From Actinomadura flavalba DSM 45200 (lineage in GTDB: Bacteria > Actinomycetota > Actinomycetes > Streptosporangiales > Streptosporangiaceae), in contig NZ_KB894093.1 of the NCBI RefSeq assembly GCF_000374305.1, forward strand, positions 1,364,001 to 1,428,000: 64,000 bases of DNA, read 5' to 3'. The position numbers were made by a program, and so were the translations under genes. Under the pieces are notes generated by a model. That model worked only from the letters and a program-made list of their open reading frames with translations. It was not told the origin of the DNA and made no database searches. Positions within the stretch are counted from its first letter, which is position 1. The number at the start of each line of letters is the position of its first letter. This document shows, piece by piece, positions 33,975 through 43,203 of this stretch.

Positions 33975-34985
33975 CTACTGGGCGTCGAACGGGACGCCTT
34001 CGTCTTCCGGCGCCATGGACTTGATGATGCGGTCCAGGTCCTCCAGCGTCGCGAACTCGACCACGATCTTGCCCTTGTTGCGGCCGAGATCGACGCGGAC
34101 CTTGGTCTCGTAGCGGTCCGACAGGCGGTCGGCGAGCTGCTTGAGCCCCGGCGCCATCGGCTTCTTGCGGCGGCCGGGACGCGGCGCGGCCGGGCCGTCG
34201 TCCGCCTCGCGAAGCGCGATGATCTCCTCGATCGCCCGGACCGAGAGACCTTCGGCGACGATCCGCTGGGCCAGGTGCTCCTGGGCCTCGATGCTGTCCA
34301 GCGAGAGCAGCGCGCGGGCGTGCCCGGCGGAGATGACCCCGGCGGCCAGACGGCGCTGCACCGCCGGCGGCAGGTTCAACAGCCGCAGGGTGTTGCTGAT
34401 GTGCGGGCGGGAGCGGCCGATGCGCGTGGCGAGCTGCTCGTGGGTGACGCCGAAGTCGTCCAGGAGCTGCTGGTAGGCCGCCGCCTCCTCCAGCGCGTTG
34501 AGCTGCTGGCGGTGCAGGTTCTCCATGAGCGCGTCACGGAGCAGATCGTCGTCGCTCGTCGCCCGGATGATCGCGGGGATCGCGGCCAGCCCGGCCTCCT
34601 GGGAGGCCCGCCACCGCCGCTCCCCCATGATCAGCTCGAACTCGTGGTCGGCGTCGTCGATGCGGCGGACGACGATCGGCTGGAGCAGCCCGACGATGCT
34701 GATGGACTCGGCCAGCTCGGCGAGCGCGTCCTCGTCGAAGTGCTCGCGCGGCTGACGCGGGTTGGGACGGATCGCGCGCGGCGGCAGCTCGGCGAAGAAC
34801 GCCCCGGCCACCTCCTGCACGGGCGCGGCGTGCTCGCCGGCCGACCTCGGACCCGCCGGGCCCGGGCCGCCGCCCGGCCTCGCCGTACCGCCGACCTCGT
34901 CGTCCAGCGGGGACGCGGGCGGCGGGGGTGCCTGCGGGATGAGGGCGTTCAGACCCCGGCCCAGCCCGCGGCGCTGCTGACTCAC
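33975..34985 (-). CDS. parB: Chromosome-partitioning protein ParB (CTPase/parS-binding)
   Basis: A 336-residue protein that binds parS, spreads along DNA as a CTP-dependent clamp and organises the origin region. Landmarks: an N-terminal [12 protein letters not shown] motif (ParA-interacting), a P/G-rich linker, the ParB/Srx CTP domain with [21 protein letters not shown] and the box GERRWRAS, the [29 protein letters not shown], and a C-terminal dimerisation domain. The GTG at 34985 overlaps the parA stop in a GTGA, so expression is coupled. Confidence 0.96.
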   Translation of the reverse strand: MSQQRRGLGRGLNALIPQAPPPPASPLDDEVGGTARPGGGPGPAGPRSAGEHAAPVQEVAGAFFAELPPRAIRPNPRQPREHFDEDALAELAESISIVGLLQPIVVRRIDDADHEFELIMGERRWRASQEAGLAAIPAIIRATSDDDLLRDALMENLHRQQLNALEEAAAYQQLLDDFGVTHEQLATRIGRSRPHISNTLRLLNLPPAVQRRLAAGVISAGHARALLSLDSIEAQEHLAQRIVAEGLSVRAIEEIIALREADDGPAAPRPGRRKKPMAPGLKQLADRLSDRYETKVRVDLGRNKGKIVVEFATLEDLDRIIKSMAPEDEGVPFDAQ

Positions 34986-36127
34986 TGCACTGCTCCCGCT
35001 CCACGGTGGGCCACCTCGGACGCCGCCTCGCTGTAGGCGAGCGCGCCGCTGGACCCGGGATCGTAGGTCATGACGGACTGCCCGTAGCTCGGCGCCTCGG
35101 AGACGCGGACGCTGCGGGGGATGACGGTCTTGAGGACGACGTCCCCGAAGTGGCTCCGCACGTCGTCGGCGACCTGGGCGGCGAGCCGGGTGCGGGCGTC
35201 GTACATGGTGAGCAGGATCGTCGACACGTTGAGGTGCGGGTTCAGGTGCGCCCGGACGAGGTCGACGGTCCGGATGAGCTGGCCGAGCCCCTCCAGCGCG
35301 TAGTACTCGCACTGGATGGGAATGAGCAGTTCTTCGCCGCCGACGAGCGCGTTGACGGTGAGCAGGCCGAGCGACGGCGGGCAGTCGATGAGGACATAGT
35401 CGTACTTGTCCTTGTCGTAGGCGTCCAGCGCGCGCTGGAGCCGCGACTCGCGCGCCACCTTGGACACCAGCTCGATCTCGGCGCCCGCGAGGTTGAGCGT
35501 GGCGGGCGCGCAGAAGAGGTTCGGGATGTCGGGCGCCGCGACGACGATGTCGGCGAGCGGCATGTCCTCGATGAGCACGTCGTAGATCGACGGCACCTCG
35601 GCGTGGTGGTCGACGCCGAGCGCCGTGGACGCGTTGCCCTGCGGATCGAGGTCGACCACGAGCACCTGAGCGCCGTGCATGGCCAGCGACGCCGCCAGGT
35701 TGACCGAGCTGGTCGTCTTGCCGACGCCGCCCTTCTGGTTGGCGATCGTGATGACACGGCAGCGTCCCGGCCGTGGCCATTCCCGATCGCGGCGGCCGGG
35801 CATCACCGTGGTCCCGGTCGGCGCGGTTTCATGTGAAACCTTTGCGTCCTTGAGCGCCTCGCGCACGAGTTCTGACTCCCCCTGAGATGGACGTCCCTGG
35901 TGCGGAGCGGGCGCGGCGCCTCCCTGCGTCGGCACATAGCCGACGTTCTCCGCCGTTCCGGACGTCGTGCTTCCCCACATGGCGTGGCCGGAGGGGGTGA
36001 CACCCGCTCCGGCTTCGGTCTCTTCCGGCTCGGGTGCGGGCGCCGGTGCCGGGACGGGGCCCGGTAGCTGAACGTCGGGGGATTCACCGGCACTGTCGGG
36101 CCGGGCCGGCCCTGGTCCCGTGCTCAT
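34982..36127 (-). CDS. parA: Chromosome-partitioning ATPase ParA
   Basis: A 381-residue deviant-Walker ATPase that positions ParB-origin complexes. KGGVGKTT (132-139) is the deviant Walker A with its signature Lys, DLDPQGNAS is the A' motif, and [12 protein letters not shown] is Walker B. About 120 residues N-terminal to the ATPase core are Pro/Ala/Glu-rich and not part of the usual domain; actinomycete ParAs often carry such an extension, possibly for polar recruitment. The ATG at 36127 overlaps the rsmG stop (ATGA), so rsmG-parA-parB are one operon. A parS-like site lies inside the coding sequence (35826-35839). Confidence 0.95.
   Translation of the reverse strand: MSTGPGPARPDSAGESPDVQLPGPVPAPAPAPEPEETEAGAGVTPSGHAMWGSTTSGTAENVGYVPTQGGAAPAPHQGRPSQGESELVREALKDAKVSHETAPTGTTVMPGRRDREWPRPGRCRVITIANQKGGVGKTTSSVNLAASLAMHGAQVLVVDLDPQGNASTALGVDHHAEVPSIYDVLIEDMPLADIVVAAPDIPNLFCAPATLNLAGAEIELVSKVARESRLQRALDAYDKDKYDYVLIDCPPSLGLLTVNALVGGEELLIPIQCEYYALEGLGQLIRTVDLVRAHLNPHLNVSTILLTMYDARTRLAAQVADDVRSHFGDVVLKTVIPRSVRVSEAPSYGQSVMTYDPGSSGALAYSEAASEVAHRGAGAVQ
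35826..35839. promoter_or_regulatory. parS-like site inside parA
   Basis: GTTTCATGTGAAAC, 13 of 14 matches to the parS core, is embedded in the codons for VSHETA in the N-terminal extension of ParA. parS sites within or near par genes are common. Confidence 0.65.
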
Positions 36128-36774
36128 GAAGACCTCTTCCTCGACCGTGGAGCGCGCCGGGGCGCACGTTCCGCGACCACTCGGACAAGCGTTGTCGGCG
36201 GCTCGACCTTACCTTGCCCGACTTGGAGCAGTTCGGCCGTTCGCACCTCGAAACGCTTCAGCACGGGCCGTGCCTCGTCCAGTTCGGCGGCGGCCCGCTC
36301 CCCCTTCAGCGCGAGCAGCTCACCCCCCGGTCGCAGCAGCGGGAGCGCCCAGCCGACGAGCCGCTCCAGCGGCGCGACGGCCCGCGCGGTCACGACGTCG
36401 GCCTCGAAGTCCGCGACGACCTCCTCGGCCCGCCCCCGGCGGACCTCGACGTTGCCGAGATCGAGCAGCGCGACGGCCTCGTCGAGGAAGCGCGTCCGGC
36501 GCAGCAGCGGTTCCAGCAGCGTGACGGACAGGTCGGGCCGGACGATGGCGAGCACGATGCCGGGGAGCCCCGCCCCGGACCCGATGTCCACCACCTGCGC
36601 GTTCTCCGGGATCGCCTCGGCGGCGACGGCACAGTTGATCAGGTGCCGTTCCCAGAGCCGGTCGGCCTCGCGCGGCCCGATGAGCCCACGCTCGACCCCC
36701 GGCCCGGCGAGAAACTCCGCGTACCGTTCCGCGACCGGAAGCGCGTCCCCGAATACCTCACGTGCGATGCCCAC
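36124..36774 (-). CDS. rsmG: 16S rRNA (guanine(527)-N(7))-methyltransferase
   Basis: A 216-residue SAM-dependent methyltransferase. READRLWERHLINCAV is the family motif, VVDIGSGAGLPGIVLAI is the SAM site, and VTARAVAPLERLVGWALPLL and GGELLALKGE follow as usual. The GTG at 36774 is chosen because the family sequence starts there (REVFGDALPVAERYAEFLAGPG); the frame continues to 36864 without protein-like sequence or ribosome binding site. It is the first gene of an operon with parAB, overlapping parA by ATGA. Confidence 0.94.
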   Translation of the reverse strand: MGIAREVFGDALPVAERYAEFLAGPGVERGLIGPREADRLWERHLINCAVAAEAIPENAQVVDIGSGAGLPGIVLAIVRPDLSVTLLEPLLRRTRFLDEAVALLDLGNVEVRRGRAEEVVADFEADVVTARAVAPLERLVGWALPLLRPGGELLALKGERAAAELDEARPVLKRFEVRTAELLQVGQGKVEPPTTLVRVVAERAPRRAPRSRKRSS

Positions 36775-36784
36775 CGAACGAATC

Positions 36785-36798
36785 GTTCCACATGAAAC
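36785..36798. promoter_or_regulatory. Degenerate parS-like site just upstream of rsmG
   Basis: GTTCCACATGAAAC matches the parS core at 12 of 14 positions. It lies 11 nt upstream of the rsmG GTG, a position where ParB binding could influence the rsmG-parAB promoter. Confidence 0.4.
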
Positions 36799-36899
36799 GG
36801 CACGTGCGCACACGCGCAACGTCTCGCAGGAATATTCGCCGACAGCGGGGTAGAGGCTGACCACTGAAGTCCGCCCGTCACGGAAGGAGGCTCCGACCG

Positions 36900-37367
36900 A
36901 TGGGTATCGGAGTCAGTCTCGCTTTCATCGCCCTCGGGGCGATCCTCGCCTTCGCCCTCAACGTTGACATGAGCGGAGTCAACATCCAGATGGTCGGTTG
37001 GATTCTCATGCTCGTGGGACTCGCCAGCATGGCCATCACCTTCGGCTACACGCGTCCCCGGCGCCGCGCCGCCCAGCTCGTCGAGCAGCCCTACGGCTCC
37101 AGCACGGGGGAGACCGCGCTGCGCGAGGAGACGGTGGTCGAGGAGGCCCCCGTGACCACCGAGCGGGTCGTGGTGGACCGGCCCACCGAGCGCATCGTCG
37201 AGCGTCCCGTGCAGACCGAGCGCGTCGTGCGGGAAGAGCCCGTCGAGCCGACGATCCGGCCCGCGCAGGACCCCCGCATGGCGAACGACCCCGCGATCGC
37301 CAACGACCCCGGCCGCCAGCACGACCCCGGCTTCCACAACCCCCCGTCGTCCGACCGCCGCCGCTGA
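36900..37367 (+). CDS. DUF6458 family membrane protein
   Basis: A 155-residue protein with two N-terminal membrane segments (IGVSLAFIALGAILAFAL and IQMVGWILMLVGLASMAI) separated by NVDMSGVN, the DUF6458 pattern. The C-terminal 100 residues are a charged, low-complexity tail with ER(I/V)V repeats. The ATG start has GGAAGGAGG upstream. It is divergent from the rsmG-parAB operon. The function is unknown. The 241 nt after it hold no supported gene. Confidence 0.85.
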   Translation: MGIGVSLAFIALGAILAFALNVDMSGVNIQMVGWILMLVGLASMAITFGYTRPRRRAAQLVEQPYGSSTGETALREETVVEEAPVTTERVVVDRPTERIVERPVQTERVVREEPVEPTIRPAQDPRMANDPAIANDPGRQHDPGFHNPPSSDRRR

Positions 37368-37561
37368 ACCCCCGTCCCGCTCCCCCGGAGCGGACCGCAC
37401 AGACCAACTGAAGAAGGGCGTGGCAGGACGATTTACGGGCGCGTCCGCCACACCCCGGGTGCCCGGCGTGCCGAGGCGGCGACGCGCGCCGGGCCCCCGC
37501 CCGACCTCCCGTCCGGACGACGCGGTGCGGATCGCCGCCCGCCCCGCCCTGCCGGAACGAC

Positions 37562-37599
37562 GCAGCGGCCCCCGGCTCATCGGAGCCGGGGGCCGCTGC
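37562..37599 (-). terminator. Terminator downstream of jag
   Basis: A perfect 17-bp stem (37562-37578 with 37583-37599) closed by a 4-nt loop lies 9 nt past the jag stop. It probably ends the rpmH-rnpA-yidD-yidC-jag operon and may also stop transcription from DUF6458. Confidence 0.8.
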
Positions 37600-37608
37600 G
37601 GTGCCGTG

Positions 37609-38094
37609 TCAGGAGGCGTGGACGACGACGTAACGCTCGGGCTCCTCGCCCTCGGACTCGCTGCGCAGTCCGGCGGCGGCGATCGCGTCGTGCACGATCT
37701 TGCGCTCGAACGGCGTCATCGGCGCGAGCGGCTTGGACCCGCCGCTCTGCTTCACCTCGGCGGCGATGTCCTCGCCGAGCTTGGTCAGCTCGGCGCGCCG
37801 GCGCTCGCGGTAGCCGCCGACGTCGAGCATGAGCCGGGTGCGGTTGCCGGTCTGCCGGTGCACGGCCAGGCGCGTCAGCTCCTGGAGGGCCTCCAGGACC
37901 TCGCCGCGCTTGCCGACCAGCTCGTCCAGCGAGGCGCCGACGACGGCGACCACCGCGCGCTCGCCCTCGACGTCCATGTCGATGTCGCCGTCATAGTCAC
38001 CGATGTCGAGCAGGCCCTCGATGTAGTCGGCGGCGATCTCGCCTTCCTGTTCGAGCGCCTGGACGTCGACCTCGGTGGTGTCGGTCTGGCTCAA
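37609..38094 (-). CDS. jag: Jag/KhpB RNA-binding protein (KH and R3H domains)
   Basis: A 161-residue RNA-binding protein. The acidic N-terminus is followed by a KH domain (VVGASLDELVGKRGEVLEALQELTRLAV) and an R3H domain (MTPFERKIVHDAIAAAGLRSESEGEEPERYVVV). In other bacteria KhpB works with KhpA in RNA control and envelope growth. The TTG at 38094 is chosen because AAGGAG stands exactly 6 nt upstream. It is the last gene of the yidC operon. Confidence 0.93.
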   Translation of the reverse strand: MSQTDTTEVDVQALEQEGEIAADYIEGLLDIGDYDGDIDMDVEGERAVVAVVGASLDELVGKRGEVLEALQELTRLAVHRQTGNRTRLMLDVGGYRERRRAELTKLGEDIAAEVKQSGGSKPLAPMTPFERKIVHDAIAAAGLRSESEGEEPERYVVVHAS

Positions 38095-38134
38095 CGGGAT
38101 CTCCTTCTGCGACAACGACGGCCGATGAACAAAA

Positions 38135-39088
38135 CTAGCGCTTCTGGGTGCCGGTGCGCTTGCTCCGGGGCTTGCGCGTCGGCTGGTTGCGGGCGGCCTT
38201 CGGCTTGTCGGCCTCGGCGGCCTCGACCGGCTCGGCGTCCTTGGTGAGCTTGGCCTTGCCCCCGGGCGACTTCCCGTTCTTGGCGGCGGCCTTCTTCGCC
38301 TCGGCGGCGAGCTTCTCCTTCTCGGCCTCGGACCCGGGCGGCGGGTACTTGGAGAAGATGTAGTGCTGCTGCACGAGCGTCCAACTGTTGGAGGTCACCC
38401 AGTACATCAGGACGCCCAGCGGGAAGCCGATGCCGAACAGGCCGAACAGCGGGGCGAGGAAGACCATCATCTTCTGCGCCTGCATCATCGGGTTCTGGTC
38501 GTCGGTGACGGGCTGGCGCTTCATGCTGGCCCGGACGGTGAAGAACGTGGTGCAGGAGCTGATGATCACCGCGATGCCGGTGATGACGATCGCGCTCCAC
38601 GCCTTGTCGCTCCAGGCGTTGAGGAACGTGTCCGGAATGTGGGCGCCGAAGATGTTGGCGCGCTGGGCGCTCTGCACCAGGTCGGGCGTGACGGCGAAGA
38701 CGCCCTGGCCCTCCTTGGCGTCCGAGACGCGCTTGAGCACCTGGAACAGGCCGATGAAGACCGGAAGCTGGACCAGCAGCGGCAGGCAGCCCGCGATGGG
38801 GTTGGCGCCGTTCTCCTGGTAGAGCTTCATGACCTCCTGGTTCATCCGCTGCTTGTCGTTCTTGTACTTCTTGCGCAGCGCCTGAACCTTCGGGTTCAGC
38901 TCTTGCATCTTGCGGGACGCGTGGATCTGCTTGACGAACAGCGGAACCATGACGAGCCGCAGCAGCACGGTGAGCAGGATGATCGCGCCACCCCATGCCC
39001 AGCCGCTGTCCTTGGGGAAGACCAGGCTCAGTCCGCTGTGAATCCACACGACCAGCTGAGCGACGATCTGGTATAGCCAATCAAGCAC
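38135..39088 (-). CDS. yidC: Membrane protein insertase YidC
   Basis: A 317-residue insertase of the YidC/Oxa1/Alb3 family, with about five membrane segments, the hydrophilic-groove Arg region [19 protein letters not shown], and the typical helical cytoplasmic hairpin ([20 protein letters not shown]). The C-terminus is a Lys/Arg-rich tail thought to contact ribosomes. The GTG start has AAGGAG upstream and overlaps yidD by 8 nt. Confidence 0.95.
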   Translation of the reverse strand: MLDWLYQIVAQLVVWIHSGLSLVFPKDSGWAWGGAIILLTVLLRLVMVPLFVKQIHASRKMQELNPKVQALRKKYKNDKQRMNQEVMKLYQENGANPIAGCLPLLVQLPVFIGLFQVLKRVSDAKEGQGVFAVTPDLVQSAQRANIFGAHIPDTFLNAWSDKAWSAIVITGIAVIISSCTTFFTVRASMKRQPVTDDQNPMMQAQKMMVFLAPLFGLFGIGFPLGVLMYWVTSNSWTLVQQHYIFSKYPPPGSEAEKEKLAAEAKKAAAKNGKSPGGKAKLTKDAEPVEAAEADKPKAARNQPTRKPRSKRTGTQKR

Positions 39089-39443
39089 CGGGCAGCTCCT
39101 TGGGCTCTGCTAGGGCGGGGCCGCTCTCGGTGCGGCCGGCGGGCTCGGTGGACGCCGAGTTCGCAGACTTCTTCGGCGGTACCGGGTCGAATCCGCCGGG
39201 GTTGAAGGGGTGGCAGCGGCCGATGCGACGGGCCGTCAGCCACGTGCCCCGCAGGGCGCCGTGCACGTGCAGGGCCTCCAGGCCGTACGCGCTGCACGAG
39301 GGGTAGAACCGGCACTGCTGTCCGAGCAGGGGGCTCAGGAAGCGCCGGTAGCCGCGGACGAACAGGATGAGCGCCCGCGCGGCGAGGCTCACGCCCGCCA
39401 CCGGGTGCTGCTCGGGGAGCGCCTCCCCGGGATGACGCGTCAT
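39081..39443 (-). CDS. yidD: Membrane protein insertion efficiency factor YidD
   Basis: A 120-residue protein with the YidD core [27 protein letters not shown] (the Cys pair CRFYPSC) and [16 protein letters not shown]. The C-terminal about 35 residues are a variable extension. The start overlaps the rnpA stop (ATGA) and the end overlaps yidC, so the genes are tightly coupled. Confidence 0.95.
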   Translation of the reverse strand: MTRHPGEALPEQHPVAGVSLAARALILFVRGYRRFLSPLLGQQCRFYPSCSAYGLEALHVHGALRGTWLTARRIGRCHPFNPGGFDPVPPKKSANSASTEPAGRTESGPALAEPKELPGA

Positions 39444-39805
39444 CTCCGCCCCTTGGACGTGGGCCGCGTCAGCCGGTCGAGGGCCGACTGAAGATCGCTG
39501 GCCAGTTCGTCGGGGCGCGCCGTACCCGCGGCCGGGTTGGCGCGCACTACGAGCAGGCTACCTTGCGGCAGCGCGTGGACGTGATCGCGCAGAAGATGAC
39601 GAAGCCGCCGCCGCACCAGATTGCGGACGACGGCGTTCCCCACGGGACGGGCCACGATGAACCCGACGAGCGGCGGACCCGGCTCGGGAGGGACGTCCCG
39701 GCGGAGCAGGTGGACGACGAGCGTCGGCCGCCCGGCGCGTTTGCCGCGCCGGACGGCCAGCGTGAAGTCGTCCCGCCGCCGCATCCGGTTGCCGGAGGGC
39801 AGCAC
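39440..39805 (-). CDS. rnpA: Ribonuclease P protein component
   Basis: A 121-residue basic protein that assists the RNase P RNA in maturing tRNA 5' ends. The signature is [20 protein letters not shown] (the RNR motif), preceded by [24 protein letters not shown]. The GTG at 39805 is chosen because [14 protein letters not shown] aligns with the usual start; it is 11 nt after rpmH, with no purine-rich site, so it probably depends on coupling to rpmH. Confidence 0.94.
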   Translation of the reverse strand: MLPSGNRMRRRDDFTLAVRRGKRAGRPTLVVHLLRRDVPPEPGPPLVGFIVARPVGNAVVRNLVRRRLRHLLRDHVHALPQGSLLVVRANPAAGTARPDELASDLQSALDRLTRPTSKGRR

Positions 39806-39816
39806 GGGGAGGAGGG

Positions 39817-39954
39817 TCAGACCGCGATGCGGGCGCGGCCCTTGTTGCGGCGCGAGGCGAGCACGGCGCGGCCGGCGCGCGTGCGCATGCGAAGCCGGAA
39901 GCCGTGCTTCTTGTGGCGCCGGCGGTTGTTCGGCTGGAAAGTACGCTTGCTCAC
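39817..39954 (-). CDS. rpmH: 50S ribosomal protein L34
   Basis: A 45-residue basic protein, an exact match in length and pattern to L34: [20 protein letters not shown] then [17 protein letters not shown]. The GTG at 39954 has GGAG 7 nt upstream. It is divergent from dnaA, the standard bacterial origin landmark. Confidence 0.98.
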   Translation of the reverse strand: MSKRTFQPNNRRRHKKHGFRLRMRTRAGRAVLASRRNKGRARIAV

Positions 39955-40753
39955 TTCGAGGCTCCAGGTGCTGCGGTCGGTCGGGAAAGTGTGAAAGCCG
40001 CGCATCGCGGGTGGTGCGTTCGGTCCCCCGCAGCGGGGGCCCGTCCAGCAGGAGCTCGGCGGCTTTGCCAGCGGGCACGCGTCATCTCCGTCGATGCGTA
40101 TCGACCTCAGCACGTTACGGGCTGGCCCGCGCCGAGGTCAAACGGAACGCGTCCGGCGGTCCCGGTCATCCCCAACCTGTGGACAACTGCCAGTGCGCGA
40201 CGGGACGGCCGGGTCGGCGGCGGGGCACGGGCGGATCAACGTCCCACAGGCGCCCGCGCGGCACGAGGCGCCATGCCGCGACGCGGCGCGGGAACCCGGA
40301 ACGGACGCGGGAAGTGTGAATCGCCCGACTTCGGCGAGACGCCGCACTTCGCCGGAAAGAGGGCAGCTCCGAGGGCGTACAAGGGCGGGCGGAGCCGGGG
40401 GAAAACGGTCAGAGCGGGAAGCGGTGTTCGTGTTGCGGGACGGTCAGGGCGCCGTTAGGGTCGTGACACCGAAGCCGCCCACTCCCGTCGATCCGGCCGC
40501 GCCGCATTCCGGCACCGCGATCTGCGGCTTCCCGCCCCAGCCGCGATTTCCGCCCCTGCTCGCCTTTGTGCACACGCGTTGTACACAGGGAGCCCCCGAG
40601 TTGTGCACAGGTTGTGGACAACTCTGTGGACAACTCGTGAGAGAGTTAGGGCTTCCGCGGCGTCACCGTGCTCCCTGAGACGGCCCGAACCCGTGGTTCG
40701 ACCAGGCCGGACGCCGACTCCGGTGAGCGGAGATGCAGGAGGGGCACTTGCGC
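39955..40753. promoter_or_regulatory. rpmH-dnaA intergenic region with DnaA boxes
   Basis: No gene is supported in these 799 nt. A TGTGGACAA box lies at 40178-40186. A compact group of four sits near dnaA: TTGTACACA (40579-40587), TTGTGCACA (40601-40609), TGTGGACAA (40613-40621) and TGTGGACAA (40625-40633). The last two are perfect boxes spaced 12 nt apart in one orientation. Such sites upstream of dnaA are used for DnaA autoregulation, and the divergent promoters of rpmH and dnaA must also be here. Confidence 0.75.
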
Positions 40754-42667
40754 ATGGACGGTCAGGACCTCAACGCAGTCTGGGCCCGCACCCTGTCGTC
40801 CCTGGGCGAACGGGACCTGGCCCCGAGCTACCGCGCCTGGCTGCCGATGGTCCGTCCGCTCGCGCTCGTCGAGGGCACCGCGCTGCTCGCCGCACCCAAC
40901 GAGTTCGCCAAGGACGCGCTGGAGACCCGGCTGCGCGACCTCATCACCCAGGCCCTCTCGCACGAGCTCGGCCGGGAGATCCGCGTCGCGGTCACCGTGC
41001 AGCCCGAACCGCCCGGCCCGCCCGCCGAACGCGAACCCGCGCCGGACAAGTACGCCGCCGAGCCGCCCTACGGCGAGCCCGCGTACGAGCCGTCCTATGA
41101 GAAGGCGCCGTACGAGAAGTCCTACGGCGGCGACCGCCGGGACGAGCGCGGCTACGAGTACCCCGACTACGCCGAGCGCGGCTACCCCGAGCAGCAGCAG
41201 TCCTACGGCGACCAGGGGTTCGGCGGCCGCTCCGCGCCCTACCCCCCGGCCGAGGAAGAGCGCGGCTGGCCGCAGGGCGACGCCGACCGGGGCGGGTACC
41301 CGGCCGCGCCGCCGCCTCGTCCGCCCGCGTACGGCGGCGGGCGCGGATCTTCCCCGTTCGGCGAGCGCACCGGGCCGCAGCCCTTCCCGGCGCCGCGCCG
41401 GCCCGCCGGCGGCGAGGCGCCGCGCGGCGAGCCGTTCGAGCCGTCCGGCCCGCCCGCGCCGTCCCACCTGAACGACCGCACGCTCGGCGCCCCCCGCCCC
41501 GGACGCGCCGAGCCGCCGAGCGAGCCCGCCGCCCGTCCCGGCGACGAGGGGTTCGGCGGCGACCAGGGCTTCCGGCCCCCGCCGGCCGAGGAGGGCGAGG
41601 CGCGCGGCAAGGGCGGCGGCGCCGGTGAGCACGCCCGGCTCAACCCCAAGTACACGTTCGAGACGTTCGTCATCGGCTCGTCGAACCGGTTCGCGCACGC
41701 GGCGGCCGTCGCCGTCGCCGAGCAGCCCGCCAAGGCGTACAACCCGCTGTTCGTCTACGGCGACTCGGGCCTCGGCAAAACGCACCTGCTGCACGCGATC
41801 GGCCATTACGCGCAGAGCCTCTTCAACGGCGCCCGCGTCCGTTATGTGAGCTCTGAGGAGTTCACCAACGACTTCATCAACTCGATCCGCGACGGCAAGG
41901 CCGACGGTTTCCGCCGCCGCTACCGGGATGTGGACATCCTCCTCGTCGACGACATCCAGTTCCTGGAGGGCAAGGAGCAGACGCAGGAGGAGTTCTTCCA
42001 CACCTTCAACACGCTGCACAACGCCAGCAAGCAGATCGTGATCTCCAGCGACCGTCCGCCCAAGGAACTGGTGACGCTGGAGGACCGGCTGCGCAACCGC
42101 TTCGAATGGGGCCTCACCACCGACGTGCAGCCGCCCGAGCTTGAGACGCGCATCGCGATCCTCCAGAAGAAGGCGCGGCAGGAGGGGCTGGCCGCTCCGC
42201 CGGACGTCCTGGAGTTCATCGCCTCGCAGATCGCGACGAACATCCGCGAGCTGGAGGGCGCGCTGATCCGCGTGACCGCATTCGCCAGCCTCAACCGGCA
42301 GTCGGTCGACATGAAGCTCGCGGAGATCGTGCTGAAGGACCTTATCCCCAACGACTCCGGACCCGAGATCACAGCCCCGATGATCATGGCGCAGACTGTG
42401 GAGTACTTCGGGACGACGATCGAGGACCTCTGTGGACCGTCGAGGTCGCGGATGCTCGTCACCGCGCGGCAGATCGCGATGTACCTCTGCCGGGAGCTGA
42501 CCGAGCTCAGTCTCCCCAAAATCGGACAGCAGTTCGGCGGCCGCGACCACACCACCGTGATGCACGCCGAACGTAAAGTCCGCAGCTTGATGGCCGAAAG
42601 GCGGGCCATCTACAACCAGGTCACCGAGCTGACCGGGCGGATCAAGCACCAGGCCCGCAAGCGCTGA
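40754..42667 (+). CDS. dnaA: Chromosomal replication initiator protein DnaA
   Basis: A 637-residue AAA+ initiator. Domain I (1-80) begins [14 protein letters not shown]. Domain II (about 85-295) is an unusually long Tyr/Gly/Pro/Glu-rich linker. Domain III starts near [20 protein letters not shown], with Walker [10 protein letters not shown] (336-343) and Walker [21 protein letters not shown]. Domain IV has the DNA-binding signature [15 protein letters not shown] near 595-609. The ATG at 40754 is 11 nt after AGGAGG; a TTG at 40748 has better spacing (5 nt) and is the alternative. Preceded by DnaA boxes and followed by oriC. Confidence 0.97.
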   Translation: MDGQDLNAVWARTLSSLGERDLAPSYRAWLPMVRPLALVEGTALLAAPNEFAKDALETRLRDLITQALSHELGREIRVAVTVQPEPPGPPAEREPAPDKYAAEPPYGEPAYEPSYEKAPYEKSYGGDRRDERGYEYPDYAERGYPEQQQSYGDQGFGGRSAPYPPAEEERGWPQGDADRGGYPAAPPPRPPAYGGGRGSSPFGERTGPQPFPAPRRPAGGEAPRGEPFEPSGPPAPSHLNDRTLGAPRPGRAEPPSEPAARPGDEGFGGDQGFRPPPAEEGEARGKGGGAGEHARLNPKYTFETFVIGSSNRFAHAAAVAVAEQPAKAYNPLFVYGDSGLGKTHLLHAIGHYAQSLFNGARVRYVSSEEFTNDFINSIRDGKADGFRRRYRDVDILLVDDIQFLEGKEQTQEEFFHTFNTLHNASKQIVISSDRPPKELVTLEDRLRNRFEWGLTTDVQPPELETRIAILQKKARQEGLAAPPDVLEFIASQIATNIRELEGALIRVTAFASLNRQSVDMKLAEIVLKDLIPNDSGPEITAPMIMAQTVEYFGTTIEDLCGPSRSRMLVTARQIAMYLCRELTELSLPKIGQQFGGRDHTTVMHAERKVRSLMAERRAIYNQVTELTGRIKHQARKR

Positions 42668-43203
42668 TCGACTTCCGTTCCCCGCCCACAGCCTGTGGAT
42701 AACCCTGGGGATTTTCGTGGATAACCCCGGGGATAACCTGCGGATAACTTGAGGACAACCCGTGGACAGTTTCCCTCCGCCTGGGGACGACGGCCCGGCA
42801 TCATGGGGACGGACCGGTGGACAACCTGGGGACACGCTGTGGACGCCTGGGGACGACCGACCCCGACGATCTTCCCCGGGCCGTCACCCCGCTCCGAGGC
42901 TGAGGAAAACCGGTGGACAACCGGTGGATGACGTGGGGACGAGCTGTGGGGAGGAGAATCTCATCCCCAGGCACGACGGCTCCGTCCACCGGTCATACAC
43001 AGCCCCGGTGGATGAAAATCCGCGGCCTGACCTGCACGAACACAGGTTGTCCACGGTATCCACAGCACCTACTACGAGTACTACCCCTTATCTCTCTCAA
43101 GAAAAATGAACAGCTCAAATCAGGGCCTGGGGACAACGCGCTCCGAGCGCGCTCCCGGGGCTCCGAACCTCATCGAGGCCGACACCCACTGGAGGCGGGT
43201 CCC
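42668..43203. other. Chromosomal origin of replication (oriC)
   Basis: The 536-nt dnaA-dnaN gap has no gene and is packed with DnaA-box-like 9-mers: TGTGGATAA 42694-42702, CGTGGATAA 42716-42724, CGGGGATAA 42728-42736, TGCGGATAA 42739-42747, TGAGGACAA 42750-42758, CGTGGACAG 42761-42769, GGTGGACAA 42816-42824 and 42912-42920, TTGTCCACG 43047-43055 and GTATCCACA 43056-43064. Spacing of 11-12 nt in the first group means sites on one helix face. The AT-richest stretch is 43069-43125 (TACTACGAGTACTACC, then CAAGAAAAATGAAC), a candidate unwinding element next to dnaN. The paired box CCACAG-C-CTGTGG is at 42686-42698. Confidence 0.93.

Noticed and set aside
36775..36864. Upstream extension of rsmG to 36864
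   Set aside because: No ribosome binding site; the extension overlaps a parS-like site, and its residues do not resemble the family N-terminus.
42668..43203. Small frames inside oriC (for example 42749-42931)
   Set aside because: They read through DnaA boxes, have no supporting start signal and are expected by chance in GC-rich DNA.
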